A stretch of DNA of 62,211 nucleotides from Symbiobacterium sp. (GCA_020725405.1 DYFB01000077.1:1-62211); one strand, 5' to 3'. Shown: positions 40,853 through 49,808, numbered from the stretch's first letter. Program-made: numbers and translations. The notes: generated by a model from the letters alone, not told the origin.

Positions 40853-41638
40853 GTGAGATGGAGCTTCTACAACCTTAGGTGGCTCCGGGGCGCCGCCCTC
40901 TGCCTTCTCGTCCTAGTGGTCTACCCGCTTGCCGCCGGTTGGGGCGGCGGCCCGGCCCGGATGGTCGCCCTCATCTCCGGGACGCCACGCCTCCTCCCGA
41001 TATACGGGGTCGACACCACCGAGAAGAAGGTCGCCATCTCTTTCGACGCCGCCTGGGGGGCCGAGAGAACCCCCGATATCCTCGACACTCTCGACCGCTA
41101 CGGGGTCAAGACAACGTTCTTCCTCGTAGGCTTCTGGATAGACGCCTACCCGGAGACCTTGAAGGAGATAGCGGAGAGGGGGCACGAGATCGGGAACCAC
41201 ACGGCCACCCACCCGCATCTGAACTCTCTCGGCAAGGAGGCCATAAAGGAGGAGCTCGCCTCGGTCCACGAGCAGATACGCGCCCTGACCGGACAGGAAC
41301 CCATCCTCTTCCGGCCGCCGTTCGGGGAGTACAGCAACAAGGTCATCGAGGCCGCCCAGGAGCTGGGCTACTACACCATCCAGTGGAGCGTCGACTCCCT
41401 CGACTGGCAGGACCTCAGCGCCGACGCCATTTACGACAGGGTCATACGAGCCATCCACCCCGGGGCCATCGTCCTCTTCCACAACAACGCCGTGAACACG
41501 CCGGGGGCCCTGCCCCGCATCCTGGAGACTCTCCAGGCCGAAGGCTACGAGGTGGTCCCCATATCGCAGCTTATCTACAGGGATAACTACTTCATCGATC
41601 ACCGGGGGTTCCAGAGGCGCCGACCAGGCGGGCCCTGA
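40853..41638 (+). CDS. pdaB: Sporulation polysaccharide deacetylase PdaB
   Basis: NodB-fold deacetylase of the PdaB family, needed for late spore stability in Bacillus. One N-terminal membrane or signal segment (GAALCLLVLVVYPLAAGW), then IYGVDTTEKKVAISFDAAWGAERTPDILDTLDRYGVKTTFFL, GHEIGNHTATHPHLNSL (metal-binding H-x-x-x-H), RPPFGEYSNKVIEAAQELGYYTIQWSVDSLDW and ALPRILETLQAEGYEVVPIS. The FDAAW form instead of FDDG is the PdaB type. 261 aa from the GTG at 40853, whose N-terminus MRWSFYNLRWLRG matches PdaB, with GGGGCGGTGG as SD. Its last 47 bp overlap the convergent amidohydrolase. Direct evidence for sporulation. Confidence 0.92.
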   Translation: MRWSFYNLRWLRGAALCLLVLVVYPLAAGWGGGPARMVALISGTPRLLPIYGVDTTEKKVAISFDAAWGAERTPDILDTLDRYGVKTTFFLVGFWIDAYPETLKEIAERGHEIGNHTATHPHLNSLGKEAIKEELASVHEQIRALTGQEPILFRPPFGEYSNKVIEAAQELGYYTIQWSVDSLDWQDLSADAIYDRVIRAIHPGAIVLFHNNAVNTPGALPRILETLQAEGYEVVPISQLIYRDNYFIDHRGFQRRRPGGP

Positions 41639-42518
41639 CCTCCTCACGCCGCCGGGCGTCGTCGTCAAGACTGAGGATGCGGCGGAGGTTTCCGCCGAGG
41701 ATGGCCTCCAGCGCGGCTCCCGGCAGGGGAAGGGCTTCGATCCAACTCCGGACGGCGGAGTAGCTGTGGCCTCCCTCAGGAAGCCGAAGCCCGTGCGGGC
41801 CACCGCTGGCGAAGAGGAGGCGGCCCGGCGGCACGTTCGAGGCCACCACCCTGAGCAGCTCGGCCGACATGTAGGGACCGGAGAGGTCGAAGTAGATGTT
41901 CGGACGGAGGCGGGCGGCCCGCCATAGGGCCGAGTAGTACGGGAGCCCGGCGTGGGCGAGGATGAAGCTCGTGGCTGGGAGACGGTCGGCGAGGTCGATG
42001 ACTGAGAGGCCCGTCGGGCGCGACCCTCCAAGGTGCAGGAGGACCGGGACCCCGAGCTCGCCGCACCGCTTGGCGGCGAGGAAGAGCTCGCGTTCGACGT
42101 TGAAGCCGTGAAGCCACGGATGGACCTTGACTCCCTTGAAGCCCGACTCGAGGTAGAGCTCCATGATGTCGGGATGCTGGGGGTCGGCGGGGTTGATGAA
42201 GACGAAGCCGATGAAACGGTCAGGGTGGGCGGCCACGGCTTCGGCCACCTCTTCGTTGTCGGGGCGGTCAGCGGTCCCGCACCAGTCGGACGGGCCAGCC
42301 TCCGGGCAGGGATCCCGCTTCTCGACGAGGCGGTTGTAGCGGGCGCGGCAGATAGGGCCCAGGGCGGAGAGGAGGAGCCTCGTGGGAACCTCGGCCGGGG
42401 GGGGCTCGACGGCCTCGGCGAAGAGGACGGTCCGATTGACCCCGCCTTCGTCCATCACTCGGAGCAGCTCGGCCGGGGGAAGCTCGCGGCTGAGGTAACA
42501 GTGGGCGTCAATTATCAC
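41592..42518 (-). CDS. Divergent amidohydrolase lacking canonical metal ligands
   Basis: 308-aa member of the amidohydrolase-2 family. The barrel is recognisable: IIDAHCYLS at the N-terminus, GFKGVKVHPWLHG (Lys/His), VLLHLGGSRPTG, SFILAHAGLPY and LGGNLRRIL at the end. Two key sites are changed: the DxHxH motif reads DAHCYL, losing the second His, and the usual GSDxP Asp motif reads FASGGPHG, losing the Asp. It may be inactive, metal-independent or use other ligands. GTG start with GGAGGG 8 nt upstream. Upstream of the CBO0543-like gene's stop by divergent spacing, and overlapping pdaB at its 3' end. Confidence 0.85.
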   Translation of the reverse strand: MIIDAHCYLSRELPPAELLRVMDEGGVNRTVLFAEAVEPPPAEVPTRLLLSALGPICRARYNRLVEKRDPCPEAGPSDWCGTADRPDNEEVAEAVAAHPDRFIGFVFINPADPQHPDIMELYLESGFKGVKVHPWLHGFNVERELFLAAKRCGELGVPVLLHLGGSRPTGLSVIDLADRLPATSFILAHAGLPYYSALWRAARLRPNIYFDLSGPYMSAELLRVVASNVPPGRLLFASGGPHGLRLPEGGHSYSAVRSWIEALPLPGAALEAILGGNLRRILSLDDDARRREEVRARLVGASGTPGDR

Positions 42519-42676
42519 AATGAGGCCCTCCGATAAGCCTCGCCCCGATAGGCCGCGTCACCCGGGAGGCTGTTGGCAGAAGCTTCTACGCCTGGGGTGT
42601 GGTTCCTGCCTTAATCTTGACGACCCTTCTCCTCTTGCCTGTCCCGGTCCAGCCGTTGGGCGATCCGCGGCTCGAC

Positions 42677-43177
42677 TCACCTATCCCTCTCAAGCCGGTC
42701 GGCGAGTCCCGCCGGGCCGGCCGACGCCGATCGCAGGGGCGTCCGGACCGAGGTGAGGTAGTAGGCCAGGACGACGATGTGGATTCCCAGGCTCAGGACG
42801 AAGGCGTAGGCCAGGTTCCAGCCCGGGGAGTAGACCCGGAGGCCGGCCCGGAGGAAGAAGAACTCGATGAGGGTGAAGCCCGCCGGGAAGAGGAGGAGCC
42901 AGCCGAGACGGGCCAGAGAGTGCTCCGGCAGGAAGTAGACGAAGAGGATGACCGAGGGGACCCAGGCCAGGATGGCCCAGAAGGGTATGCCGAGGATGGG
43001 CCACATGACCTGCCCGAAGCCGTAGAGTCCGAAGATGGAGAAGGCGAGGATATTGACAAGCAGTCCGAGCGCGAACCCGGCGATGATCCCGAAGGGGATG
43101 AGACGCCTGAAGTGCTCCTGCGGGATGGCCAGCAGCGCGACGACCCACACGACGACCGCCAGGATGACCCAGCCCAT
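42677..43177 (-). CDS. CBO0543-like small membrane protein
   Basis: 166-aa protein with about five hydrophobic helices and no soluble domain. The middle block WPILGIPFWAILAWVPSVILFVYFLPE recalls the CBO0543 family of clostridial/bacillar membrane proteins found mainly in spore formers; function unknown. ATG start with GAAGGGAG upstream. It lies just downstream of a decayed gene on the same strand. Confidence 0.75.
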   Translation of the reverse strand: MGWVILAVVVWVVALLAIPQEHFRRLIPFGIIAGFALGLLVNILAFSIFGLYGFGQVMWPILGIPFWAILAWVPSVILFVYFLPEHSLARLGWLLLFPAGFTLIEFFFLRAGLRVYSPGWNLAYAFVLSLGIHIVVLAYYLTSVRTPLRSASAGPAGLADRLERDR

Positions 43178-43216
43178 GACCGGACTCCCTTCGCCTGCGT
43201 AGTCTTTCCGGCAGCC

Positions 43217-43926
43217 CTATAGTGTCGCCAAAGAGACCAGGACTATGCAGGGGAGAAGGCAGCGGGTCCCGCCCGGCACCAGAGCGGCGACCCGGTCCGG
43301 CTCGACCGGCCGGGCGAGGTCGGCCGCGGCGCACTCCATCTCGAGGACCTCCATCATACGGTCGCAGACCGCGGCCGTCCGGCCGAGGGCTTCCCCCGCC
43401 CTTTCGAGGCCGGCAACGGGGCGGCCGCCGCCCAGGACGGAGCCCCTCCGCCCCCCGCCCGACCCCTCCGCGGCCAGGGACCTCACGTAGGCCGCCGCGC
43501 TGCGCTTGGCGTGGCTGTAGACGATGATGTTGCAGCGGAGGCCGAACTCCATGTGGCGGACGTAGTCCTCCAGCGAAGCGCGGTAGGCCGGAGCCGCCGC
43601 CGAACACGCCGCTCACCAGGAACACGCCGGCGGCGTCGTCGTGGCCGTAGACCACCCCTGGTATATCTCGGACAGAACGCCCAGCCGGTCGAAGGCGATC
43701 GAGTGCTCGCTGAGCCAGTCGTAGCTGGTCACCGAACTCGGGCAGCACTCCTGGTGCATGATGAGGTGGAAGGCCATTCCGGTGAGGCCCATGAGGTGCG
43801 GCGTATCGAGGCACTCATCCCGGCTGCCTTCAGGACGCCCTCCACCGCCCCCACGTAGCTGGTCCAGTTCGGCGCCATCAGGGCCCCGGTCTCGCGGCGC
43901 CTGCCGCTCTGGTTCTTTCCGGTCAT
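43217..43926 (-). pseudogene. Frameshifted gene, possibly BtrH-N-like
   Basis: Coherent protein-like sequence runs through this minus-strand stretch but changes reading frame at least three times. In order: MAPNWTSYVGAVEGVLKAAG (frame of 43926), then DECLDTPHLMGLTGMAFHLIMHQECCPSS...LGVLSEIYQG, then VVYGHDDAAGVFLVSGVFGG, then AYRASLEDYVRHMEFGLRCNIIVYSHAKRSAAAY to the stop at 43217. Reassembled it is about 235 residues. The GLTGMAFHL...CPSS segment recalls the N-terminal domain of BtrH-like proteins (possible thiol protease or acyltransferase fold), but this is a weak assignment. Either a real pseudogene or clustered sequencing errors in a GC-rich region. Confidence 0.7.
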
Positions 43927-44063
43927 TCCAGCATCCCTCCCTGGTTGGGCGCTGTCTTTCCCGGGTCATTCCTCCGCCGGGCCGCAACTCGCGCGCTGGC
44001 GACGCGGCAGCTGGGAGGACGCGCGGGGTTGCGCCCCGCGGCCCCGGGCCCCATAATGGGCCT

Positions 44064-44849
44064 ATGACCATCTTCGCCGGAGTGGACATCGGCTCGGCCG
44101 CGACCAAGGCCGTCGTCATCGAGATTCTCCCGGAGGGCAGGGCCCGCATCAGGGGCCTCCATCTCGCCCCCACCGGGTACGACAACGAGGCTGCCGGACG
44201 GACCGTCCTGTCCGGGGCTCTTGCCCGGGCCGGCCTCGAGCCCGGCGCTCTCGTCCGGACCGTGACCACGGGCTACGGACGCCACGCCCTGGCCACCGAT
44301 TCGGCCGTGACGGAGATAACCTGCCACGCCCGGGGCGCGGCCGAGCTCGTCCCCGCGGCTGGCTCGGTCATCGACGTCGGCGGCCAGGACAGTAAGGCCA
44401 TCGCCCTCGGCGAGCGGGGCCGCGTCCTCGACTTCGTCATGAACGACAAGTGCGCCGCCGGCACCGGCCGGTTCCTGGAGGTCATGGCTAGGGCTTTGGA
44501 GGTCCCCCTGGACGAGTTCGGCCCCCTCTCCCTGACCGCCCGCGAGGCGGCCGAGATAAGCAACACCTGCACGGTCTTCGCCGAGTCCGAGGTCATCTCC
44601 CAGAGAGCCGCCAGGCGGTCCAAGGAGGAGATTATCGCCGGCATTCACCGGGCCATGGCCCGGCGCATCGCTGGGATGGCCCGCCGCGTCGACCTGCGGG
44701 CGCCCGTGGTCATGTCCGGCGGCGTGGCCAGAAACGTCGGCCTTGTCCAGGCGGTCGAGAGGGAGCTAGGTCAGACCCTCGTCGTCCCGGAGCTCGCCCA
44801 GTTCGCCGGAGCCCTGGGCGCGGCCCTCCTGGCCTGGGAGAAGGGCTGA
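44064..44849 (+). CDS. BadF/HgdC-type acyl-CoA dehydratase activase
   Basis: ATPase of the ASKHA fold that activates 2-hydroxyacyl-CoA dehydratases or benzoyl-CoA reductases through a [4Fe-4S] cluster at the dimer interface. 261 aa. Features: FAGVDIGSAATKAVVIE (phosphate-1), VTTGYGRHAL, VIDVGGQDSKAIAL (phosphate-2), NDKCAAGTGRFLEVMA (first cluster Cys), SNTCTVFAESEVIS (second Cys) and VVMSGGVARN. The ORF track begins in a shadow; ATG 44064 gives the family N-terminus. No dehydratase subunits are adjacent, so the partner must be elsewhere. It overlaps the DUF192 gene by 1 bp. Confidence 0.93.
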   Translation: MTIFAGVDIGSAATKAVVIEILPEGRARIRGLHLAPTGYDNEAAGRTVLSGALARAGLEPGALVRTVTTGYGRHALATDSAVTEITCHARGAAELVPAAGSVIDVGGQDSKAIALGERGRVLDFVMNDKCAAGTGRFLEVMARALEVPLDEFGPLSLTAREAAEISNTCTVFAESEVISQRAARRSKEEIIAGIHRAMARRIAGMARRVDLRAPVVMSGGVARNVGLVQAVERELGQTLVVPELAQFAGALGAALLAWEKG

Positions 44850-45427
44850 TGGGCTGGAGGGCTGCGGCCGGAGGCGCGGCCGGAGGCCCGGCCGGAGGCC
44901 CGGCCGGCGGAGGCAAGGGCGGCCGGGCGGTGGTCGTCCGGGGCGCGGCCGTCCTCCTCATCCTCGCGGCGGCCGCCGGCTTCCTTGCCGCGCGTGAGAG
45001 CCGCTTCCTCGCCGAGGCCAGGGACATCGTGGCCGTCAGGTTCCTCGTTGAGAACGCCGGGCTCGGGGACGGGGGCGAAGGCGAGGGCCACCCCGAGGTC
45101 ACCGTCGAGGTGGCGGTGAGCCGGGCCGAGCGGGAGCGCGGGCTCATCGGCCGCGCGGGCCTCGCCCCCGCGACGGGTATGCTCTTCGTCTACCGCGACG
45201 AGAAGCCCAGGCGCTTCACGACCGAGGGGATGAGCTTCGCCATCGACATCATCACCCTGGCGACGGACGGCGTGGTGACCGGGATCTTGACCAGGTCTCC
45301 CGGGGCGCCGCCGCTCGATACCCCGCCCGCCCGCTACGTCCTCGAGGTTCCCGCCGGCTGGGCGGCCGCCCACGGCGTAGCACCCGGGACGCGGGCGGTC
45401 CTCCTGAGGCGGGGAGGTCCTCAGTGA
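44849..45427 (+). CDS. DUF192 domain protein, membrane-anchored
   Basis: 192 aa: a Gly/Ala-rich N-terminus with a 4-residue repeat (GGPA), one membrane helix (VVVRGAAVLLILAAAAGFLAA), then a DUF192 beta-barrel: VEVAVSRAERERGLIGRAGLAPATGMLFVYRDEKPRRFTTEGMSFAIDIITL, ARYVLEVPAGWAAAHGVAPG. Family function is unknown; it is extracytoplasmic in most bacteria. The usual FWMKNT motif is replaced by RFTTEG. The ATG overlaps the activase stop, with GAGAAGGG as SD, so the genes are coupled. Confidence 0.88.
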   Translation: MGWRAAAGGAAGGPAGGPAGGGKGGRAVVVRGAAVLLILAAAAGFLAARESRFLAEARDIVAVRFLVENAGLGDGGEGEGHPEVTVEVAVSRAERERGLIGRAGLAPATGMLFVYRDEKPRRFTTEGMSFAIDIITLATDGVVTGILTRSPGAPPLDTPPARYVLEVPAGWAAAHGVAPGTRAVLLRRGGPQ

Positions 45428-46443
45428 GGACCCGGGGATTGAGCCGGGGCCAGCTTCTCGCCGGGGCGGCGGCGGTCTTCTACGCCCTCCAGAACCTGTC
45501 CATGCGGGTGGCGGCCCCGGCCGTCGACCCGCTCGTGGTCACCCTCTTCGCCGGTTTCCCCACGCTCATCACCGCCCTGGCCGTCACTCTGGCCAGTCCC
45601 TCGAGGCGCGCGCGGCTCGCCCGCCTCGGCGGCGAGGCCCGGGGACGCTGGCTCATGGCCGGGCTGGCCGCGGCGGGCGTGGTCATGTACCTCGTCGGGA
45701 ACCCCCTCTTCGTCCGGGCTCTCGCTCTCGGCGGGGCGGTCGTGGCCACTCCGACCGGGAGCACCGTTGTCATCTGGTCGGCTCTCCTGGCTGCGGTCCT
45801 GCTCAGGGAGCGGATGAATCGCCTGGCCACCGCCGGCATCGCCGTCTTCGTCGCCGGGGTTCTTCTCCTGTCGCTTGGCCAGGCGTCGGAGGTGCCGGCC
45901 GGCCCCGGGTGGTACTGGGCCATACCCCTCGGAACGGCCGCCGGTCTGTGCTGGTCAACGGGTGGCCTGGGAACGCGCCTCGCGCACTCCCGGGGGGTGG
46001 ACACGTTCGCCATCCTGGCCCTCTACGGGGTGGCCGGGCTCGGCGCCGTCGGGCTCGTGAGCTCCGTCACGGGCGGGCTCGGAGGCTTCTTCGCCTGGCT
46101 CGGCGGCCGCCCGGACGCCGGCGGGACCCTCGCCGCTCTCGTCCTCGCCGGCCTGTTCAACCTCGGCGCCGAGGTCACCCTGACGGTGGCCCTGCTCCTG
46201 GAGACGGTGGCCAGGACCGCGGTCATCAGCTCGTCCTCGGTGACCATCGTCGCTCTCCTGGCCTGGGCCTTCCTCGGCGACGCCCTCAACCTAACCATGC
46301 TGGCCGGCGTCCTGGCCGTGTTCGCCGGGGCGGCCCTCGTCCAGAGCCAAACGGTGCGGGCCGGAGCCCCCGGGGCCCTGCCCGGGCCGACGGTGGCCAG
46401 CGGCGGTCCGGCCGCAAGCGCGGGGCCCTCGAGCGGGGCGTAG
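45424..46443 (+). CDS. EamA-family (DMT) transporter 1
   Basis: Ten-helix drug/metabolite transporter with two EamA repeats: LLAGAAAVFYALQNLSMRVAAPAVDPL...GNPLFVRALALGGAVVATPTGSTVVIWSALLAAVLLRERMNRL and the second half ending TAVISSSSVTIVALLAWAFLGDALNLTMLAGVLAVFAGAALV. 339 aa; the C-terminal 30 residues are Pro/Ala/Gly-rich. Substrate unknown, often amino acids or metabolites. GTG start overlapping the DUF192 stop, with GGGGAGGT 5 nt upstream. Last gene of the activase-DUF192-EamA operon. Confidence 0.9.
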   Translation: MRTRGLSRGQLLAGAAAVFYALQNLSMRVAAPAVDPLVVTLFAGFPTLITALAVTLASPSRRARLARLGGEARGRWLMAGLAAAGVVMYLVGNPLFVRALALGGAVVATPTGSTVVIWSALLAAVLLRERMNRLATAGIAVFVAGVLLLSLGQASEVPAGPGWYWAIPLGTAAGLCWSTGGLGTRLAHSRGVDTFAILALYGVAGLGAVGLVSSVTGGLGGFFAWLGGRPDAGGTLAALVLAGLFNLGAEVTLTVALLLETVARTAVISSSSVTIVALLAWAFLGDALNLTMLAGVLAVFAGAALVQSQTVRAGAPGALPGPTVASGGPAASAGPSSGA

Positions 46444-46548
46444 AATTCTACCGAACGGCAGGAAGAATCCCCCCGCGGTGAGAACACTCCCGGGGCGCGG
46501 GCCATCGGGCCCGGGGTCCGGCCAACCTTCGCTCGAGGCGGTGACTCC

Positions 46549-48705
46549 TTGCACCAGATTTCCACGGCCAGCTACGACCCTATAGTCATGGAGAGGTTCT
46601 TCAACCCGAGCTCCGTCGTCGTCGTCGGGGTTTCCCGGATGACGGGCGAAGGCTCTTTCAACATCCTGGAGAACCTTATCGCCTTCGGCTACCGGGGCCG
46701 CCTCTACGGGGTGAACCCCAAGGCGACCGAGATTCTCGGCGTCCCGTGCTTCCCGCGGGCCCAGGACCTCCCGGAAGTCCCGGACCTCGCCGTCATCACC
46801 GTCCCCCGGGAGATCGTCCCGCAGGTCATCCGCGACTGCTGTGAGAAGGGCATCCGCCTTTTCATCCTGGTCACCCAGGGTCTCGCCGAGGCCGACGAGC
46901 GGGGAGTCGTCCTCCAGGCCGAGTTCATGGCCGAGCTTCGCCGCCACGGCGCCCGTCTCATCGGCCCCAACACCCTCGGGACAGTGAACGTCTTCGACTC
47001 CTTCTCGTCCTCCTTCATGCCGATCACCCGGAAGGAGCCCCTGGGGTCGGCCATCATCTGCCAGACGGGGCTCTTCCTGGCCACCGACCTCGGACCGACG
47101 ACCGGTCTCGGCAAGGGGGTCGACGTCGGCAACCAGGCCGACATCGGGTTCCCCGAGTGCCTCCGCCATCTCGGCGACGACCCGCGGGTCGAGGTGGTGG
47201 CCCTGCACATGGAGGGCCTCCGCCCCGGCGAGGGCCGGGAGTTCGTCAGGGTCGCCCGGGAGGTCACGGCGCGCAAGCCGGTGCTGGTCTACAAGACGGC
47301 CCGGAGCGTGGTCGGGGCCGAGGCGGCCGGATCTCACAGCGGTTCGCTGGCCGGCTCGGACGTGGTCTACCAGGCGGCCTTCGACGAGGCCGGGGTCATC
47401 CGCCTGGCCGACGTCGACGACCTTGACGACAGCGTCAAGGCCTTCCTGCATCTTCCGCCGATGCGGGGACGGCGCGTGGCGGTCATCAGCGCCTCCGGCG
47501 GCGGGGGCATCATGGCCGCCGATGCCTGCGAGGACTACGGGCTCGAGCTCGCCAGGTTCTCGCCGGAGACGATGAAGGGCTTGCGCGAGCTCTACCCCTC
47601 CTGGATGGAGCCGGGGAACCCCCTCGACGTCTGGCCAGCCTCCATCGGCAAGCTCTACCCGCCGGTTTTTCAGGCCTGCTTCGAGCTTGTTGCCTCCGAC
47701 CCCAACGTGGACGGCATCCTCTGCATAGGGGGAGCCTTCACCCTGGCCGGCCTGGACGTCGGCGACTTCGTCGTCCTCGCCGCCGAGACCAGGCGCGACA
47801 AGCCCATCGTCTGGTGGCTCCAGGGGCGGAAGGCCGCCAGCATCGCCGCCCGGGTCGAGGCCTCGCGGAAGTGCGCCGTCTACCCGTCGGCCGACCGGGC
47901 CGTGCGGGCCCTCGCCCGGCTGGCCCGCTACCACGTCGACGTGAAGGGGCGGAATGAGGAGCCTCTCCTCCGGCCGGAGGGCCTCCCGCCGGCACCGGAG
48001 GCGGCGGCGAGCCCCGCCACTTCGGCCGTGGATCCCGCCGGCCCGGCCGTCGGGGGCGGGGTGGACGGGGCGGCCGCCGGCTTCCGCCTCCTCGAGAGCT
48101 ACGGCATCCCCGTGGCCCGGTGGGCCACCGCCGCCACCCCGGAGGAGGCCGCCACGGCGGCCGGGCGTCTGGGCTTCCCCGTCGTCCTGAAGGCGGCCGG
48201 TCCGCCCGCCCTCCACAAGACCGAGCTCGGGGCCGTCCGGCTGGGGCTCGGGACACCCGAGGCCGTGGTCGAGGCCGGTCGCGACATCGTGACCCGGGTC
48301 GGCCACCTTGGCCTTGGCGGGGTCGGTCTCCTCGTCCAGGAGTACCTCCCCGACGGCCACGAGGTCATCGTCGGGTCTAGGCGCGACCCCCACTTCGGAC
48401 CGACGGTCCTCTTCGGTCTGGGGGGCATCTTCACCGAGGTCCTGAAGGACGTGGCCGTGGCCCTGGCCCCGGTCGGCCCGGCCCAGGCCGGAGTTCTCGT
48501 CCGGAAGACGCGCGGCCACGCCGTCCTGGAGGGGGCCCGGGGCCGGGAACCGGCCGACCTGGAGGCCCTGGTCGACCTCATCGTCCGGTTCTCGTGGCTG
48601 GTGACCGACCACCCGGAGATCGCCGAGATCGACCTTAACCCGGTGAAGGTCTTTGCCGCTGGCCGGGGCTGTGCGGCGGTGGACGCGAGGGTTCTCCTGG
48701 GCTAG
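46549..48705 (+). CDS. ADP-forming acyl-CoA synthetase (fused alpha-beta)
   Basis: Acetate/acyl-CoA ligase (NDP-forming) of 718 aa, converting acyl-CoA, ADP and phosphate to acid, CoA and ATP. Order: CoA-binding domain (about 15-140; FFNPSSVVVVGVSRMTGEGSFNILENL, RLYGVNPKATEILGV), two succinyl-CoA-synthetase-like domains with the phospho-His region AAGSHSGSLAGSD, a Pro/Ala linker (about 480-500), and a C-terminal ATP-grasp domain (from about 505; LLESYGIPVARWA, GFPVVLKAAGPPALHKTELGAVRLGL, EIDLNPVKVF). TTG start with GGCGGTGA upstream; the inner ATG at 46588 is an alternative. Its 3' end overlaps the convergent transporter by 71 bp. May also serve as a protein acetyltransferase-like paralogue, but no GNAT domain is present. 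Confidence 0.92.
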   Translation: MHQISTASYDPIVMERFFNPSSVVVVGVSRMTGEGSFNILENLIAFGYRGRLYGVNPKATEILGVPCFPRAQDLPEVPDLAVITVPREIVPQVIRDCCEKGIRLFILVTQGLAEADERGVVLQAEFMAELRRHGARLIGPNTLGTVNVFDSFSSSFMPITRKEPLGSAIICQTGLFLATDLGPTTGLGKGVDVGNQADIGFPECLRHLGDDPRVEVVALHMEGLRPGEGREFVRVAREVTARKPVLVYKTARSVVGAEAAGSHSGSLAGSDVVYQAAFDEAGVIRLADVDDLDDSVKAFLHLPPMRGRRVAVISASGGGGIMAADACEDYGLELARFSPETMKGLRELYPSWMEPGNPLDVWPASIGKLYPPVFQACFELVASDPNVDGILCIGGAFTLAGLDVGDFVVLAAETRRDKPIVWWLQGRKAASIAARVEASRKCAVYPSADRAVRALARLARYHVDVKGRNEEPLLRPEGLPPAPEAAASPATSAVDPAGPAVGGGVDGAAAGFRLLESYGIPVARWATAATPEEAATAAGRLGFPVVLKAAGPPALHKTELGAVRLGLGTPEAVVEAGRDIVTRVGHLGLGGVGLLVQEYLPDGHEVIVGSRRDPHFGPTVLFGLGGIFTEVLKDVAVALAPVGPAQAGVLVRKTRGHAVLEGARGREPADLEALVDLIVRFSWLVTDHPEIAEIDLNPVKVFAAGRGCAAVDARVLLG

Positions 48706-49582
48706 CCGGCTTCCTCTCCTCCAGGGCCGCCCCCGGGACGGCCTGGAGGACGACGATGGCCCCCAGGATGAAGACGCAGCCCGCCACCTGGAGAAGGCTC
48801 AGGGCCTCGCCGAGGACGAGGAAGGCCAGAAACCCCGCCCACACCGGCTCGAAGGTGGCCGTGATGATGGCCGAGGTCGCCCCGATGAAGCGGAGCCCGC
48901 TCACGAAGAGACCGAAGGGGAGGGCCCCGGCCGCCACGGCCAGGTAGAGGAAGACGCCCCAGTCCGCGACGGTCCACGGCCGGGCGAGGACGACCCACGG
49001 CGGCCGGAGGACGGCCCAGAAGAGGCTGCCCGCCCCCATCCCCCAGAAGAGGAGGGTCCACGGGTCATACCTCTTCACCCCGAGGCTCCCGGCTACGGTG
49101 GCGAAGGCGAAGGCCGCGGTCGAGGCCAGGGCGGCGAGGAGGCCGACGGTCGTCGTGGCCAGCCCTCCTCCGGCCTGCCCGAGGAGGAGTAGGAGCGAGC
49201 CTCCGAGGGCGAGTCCGAGGACGAGGTAGGTGGCTGGACCGGGCCGCCGGCCCAGGACGAACATCTCGTAGGCGGTGGTTAGGACCGGGGCCAGGTACTG
49301 GATGAAGATGGCCACGGCCACGCTGGTCTGACTGATGGCGAAGTAGTAGGTGAACTGGCTCGCGGTGAGGCCGGCCGTCCCGTAGAGGGCGAGGAAGGGA
49401 AGGTCGGCCATCCGGACCCGGAAAAGGCGGCGGTTGGTCACCGCCAAGCAGGCTCCGATGAGGAGGAAGCCCAGGGTCACCCGGAACTGGACCAGGGTCG
49501 CCGGGTCATGGCTTGGGCTGGCCATGACGTGCTTGGCTACGACTCCTGAGGTCCCCCAGAGGACGGCGGAGGCAAGGACCAT
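48635..49582 (-). CDS. EamA-family (DMT) transporter 2
   Basis: Ten-helix DMT-family transporter, two EamA repeats: VLASAVLWGTSGVVAKHV...LALYGTAGLTASQFTYYFAISQTSVAVAIFIQYLAPVLTTAYE and LRFIGATSAIITATFEPVWAGFLAFLVLGEALSLLQVAGCVFILGAIVVLQ. About 315 aa with a Pro/Ser-rich tail that is encoded in the overlap with the acyl-CoA synthetase gene. I start at ATG 49582 (GAGAGGG 6 nt upstream); a TTG at 49597 would match some homologues slightly better but has no SD. Substrate unknown. Confidence 0.9.
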   Translation of the reverse strand: MVLASAVLWGTSGVVAKHVMASPSHDPATLVQFRVTLGFLLIGACLAVTNRRLFRVRMADLPFLALYGTAGLTASQFTYYFAISQTSVAVAIFIQYLAPVLTTAYEMFVLGRRPGPATYLVLGLALGGSLLLLLGQAGGGLATTTVGLLAALASTAAFAFATVAGSLGVKRYDPWTLLFWGMGAGSLFWAVLRPPWVVLARPWTVADWGVFLYLAVAAGALPFGLFVSGLRFIGATSAIITATFEPVWAGFLAFLVLGEALSLLQVAGCVFILGAIVVLQAVPGAALEERKPASPGEPSRPPPHSPGQRQRPSPG

Positions 49583-49808
49583 GGCGAACCCTCTCAATCG
49601 CTGGCTCAGCCCTAACCAGCTCCCCCCGTGCGGCCCCCGGTCGGCTGGTCCGGCCCGGAGGCCGGAACCGGCTCCATCAGGCCCTTGAAGCGGCGTGAAT
49701 GGACGGGTATTTGGCGCGGCCCCCGATAACCCTCCTCCCGGTTCGATAGGTTGTTTCCCCCAGGGGGCGCGGGGAAGACTATCGGCCCGAAGGGGAGGGT
49801 CGAGGCCG

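Noticed and set aside
46291-48612. 773-aa antisense ORF opposite the acyl-CoA synthetase
   Set aside because: Antisense shadow with no domain; the plus strand carries all family motifs.
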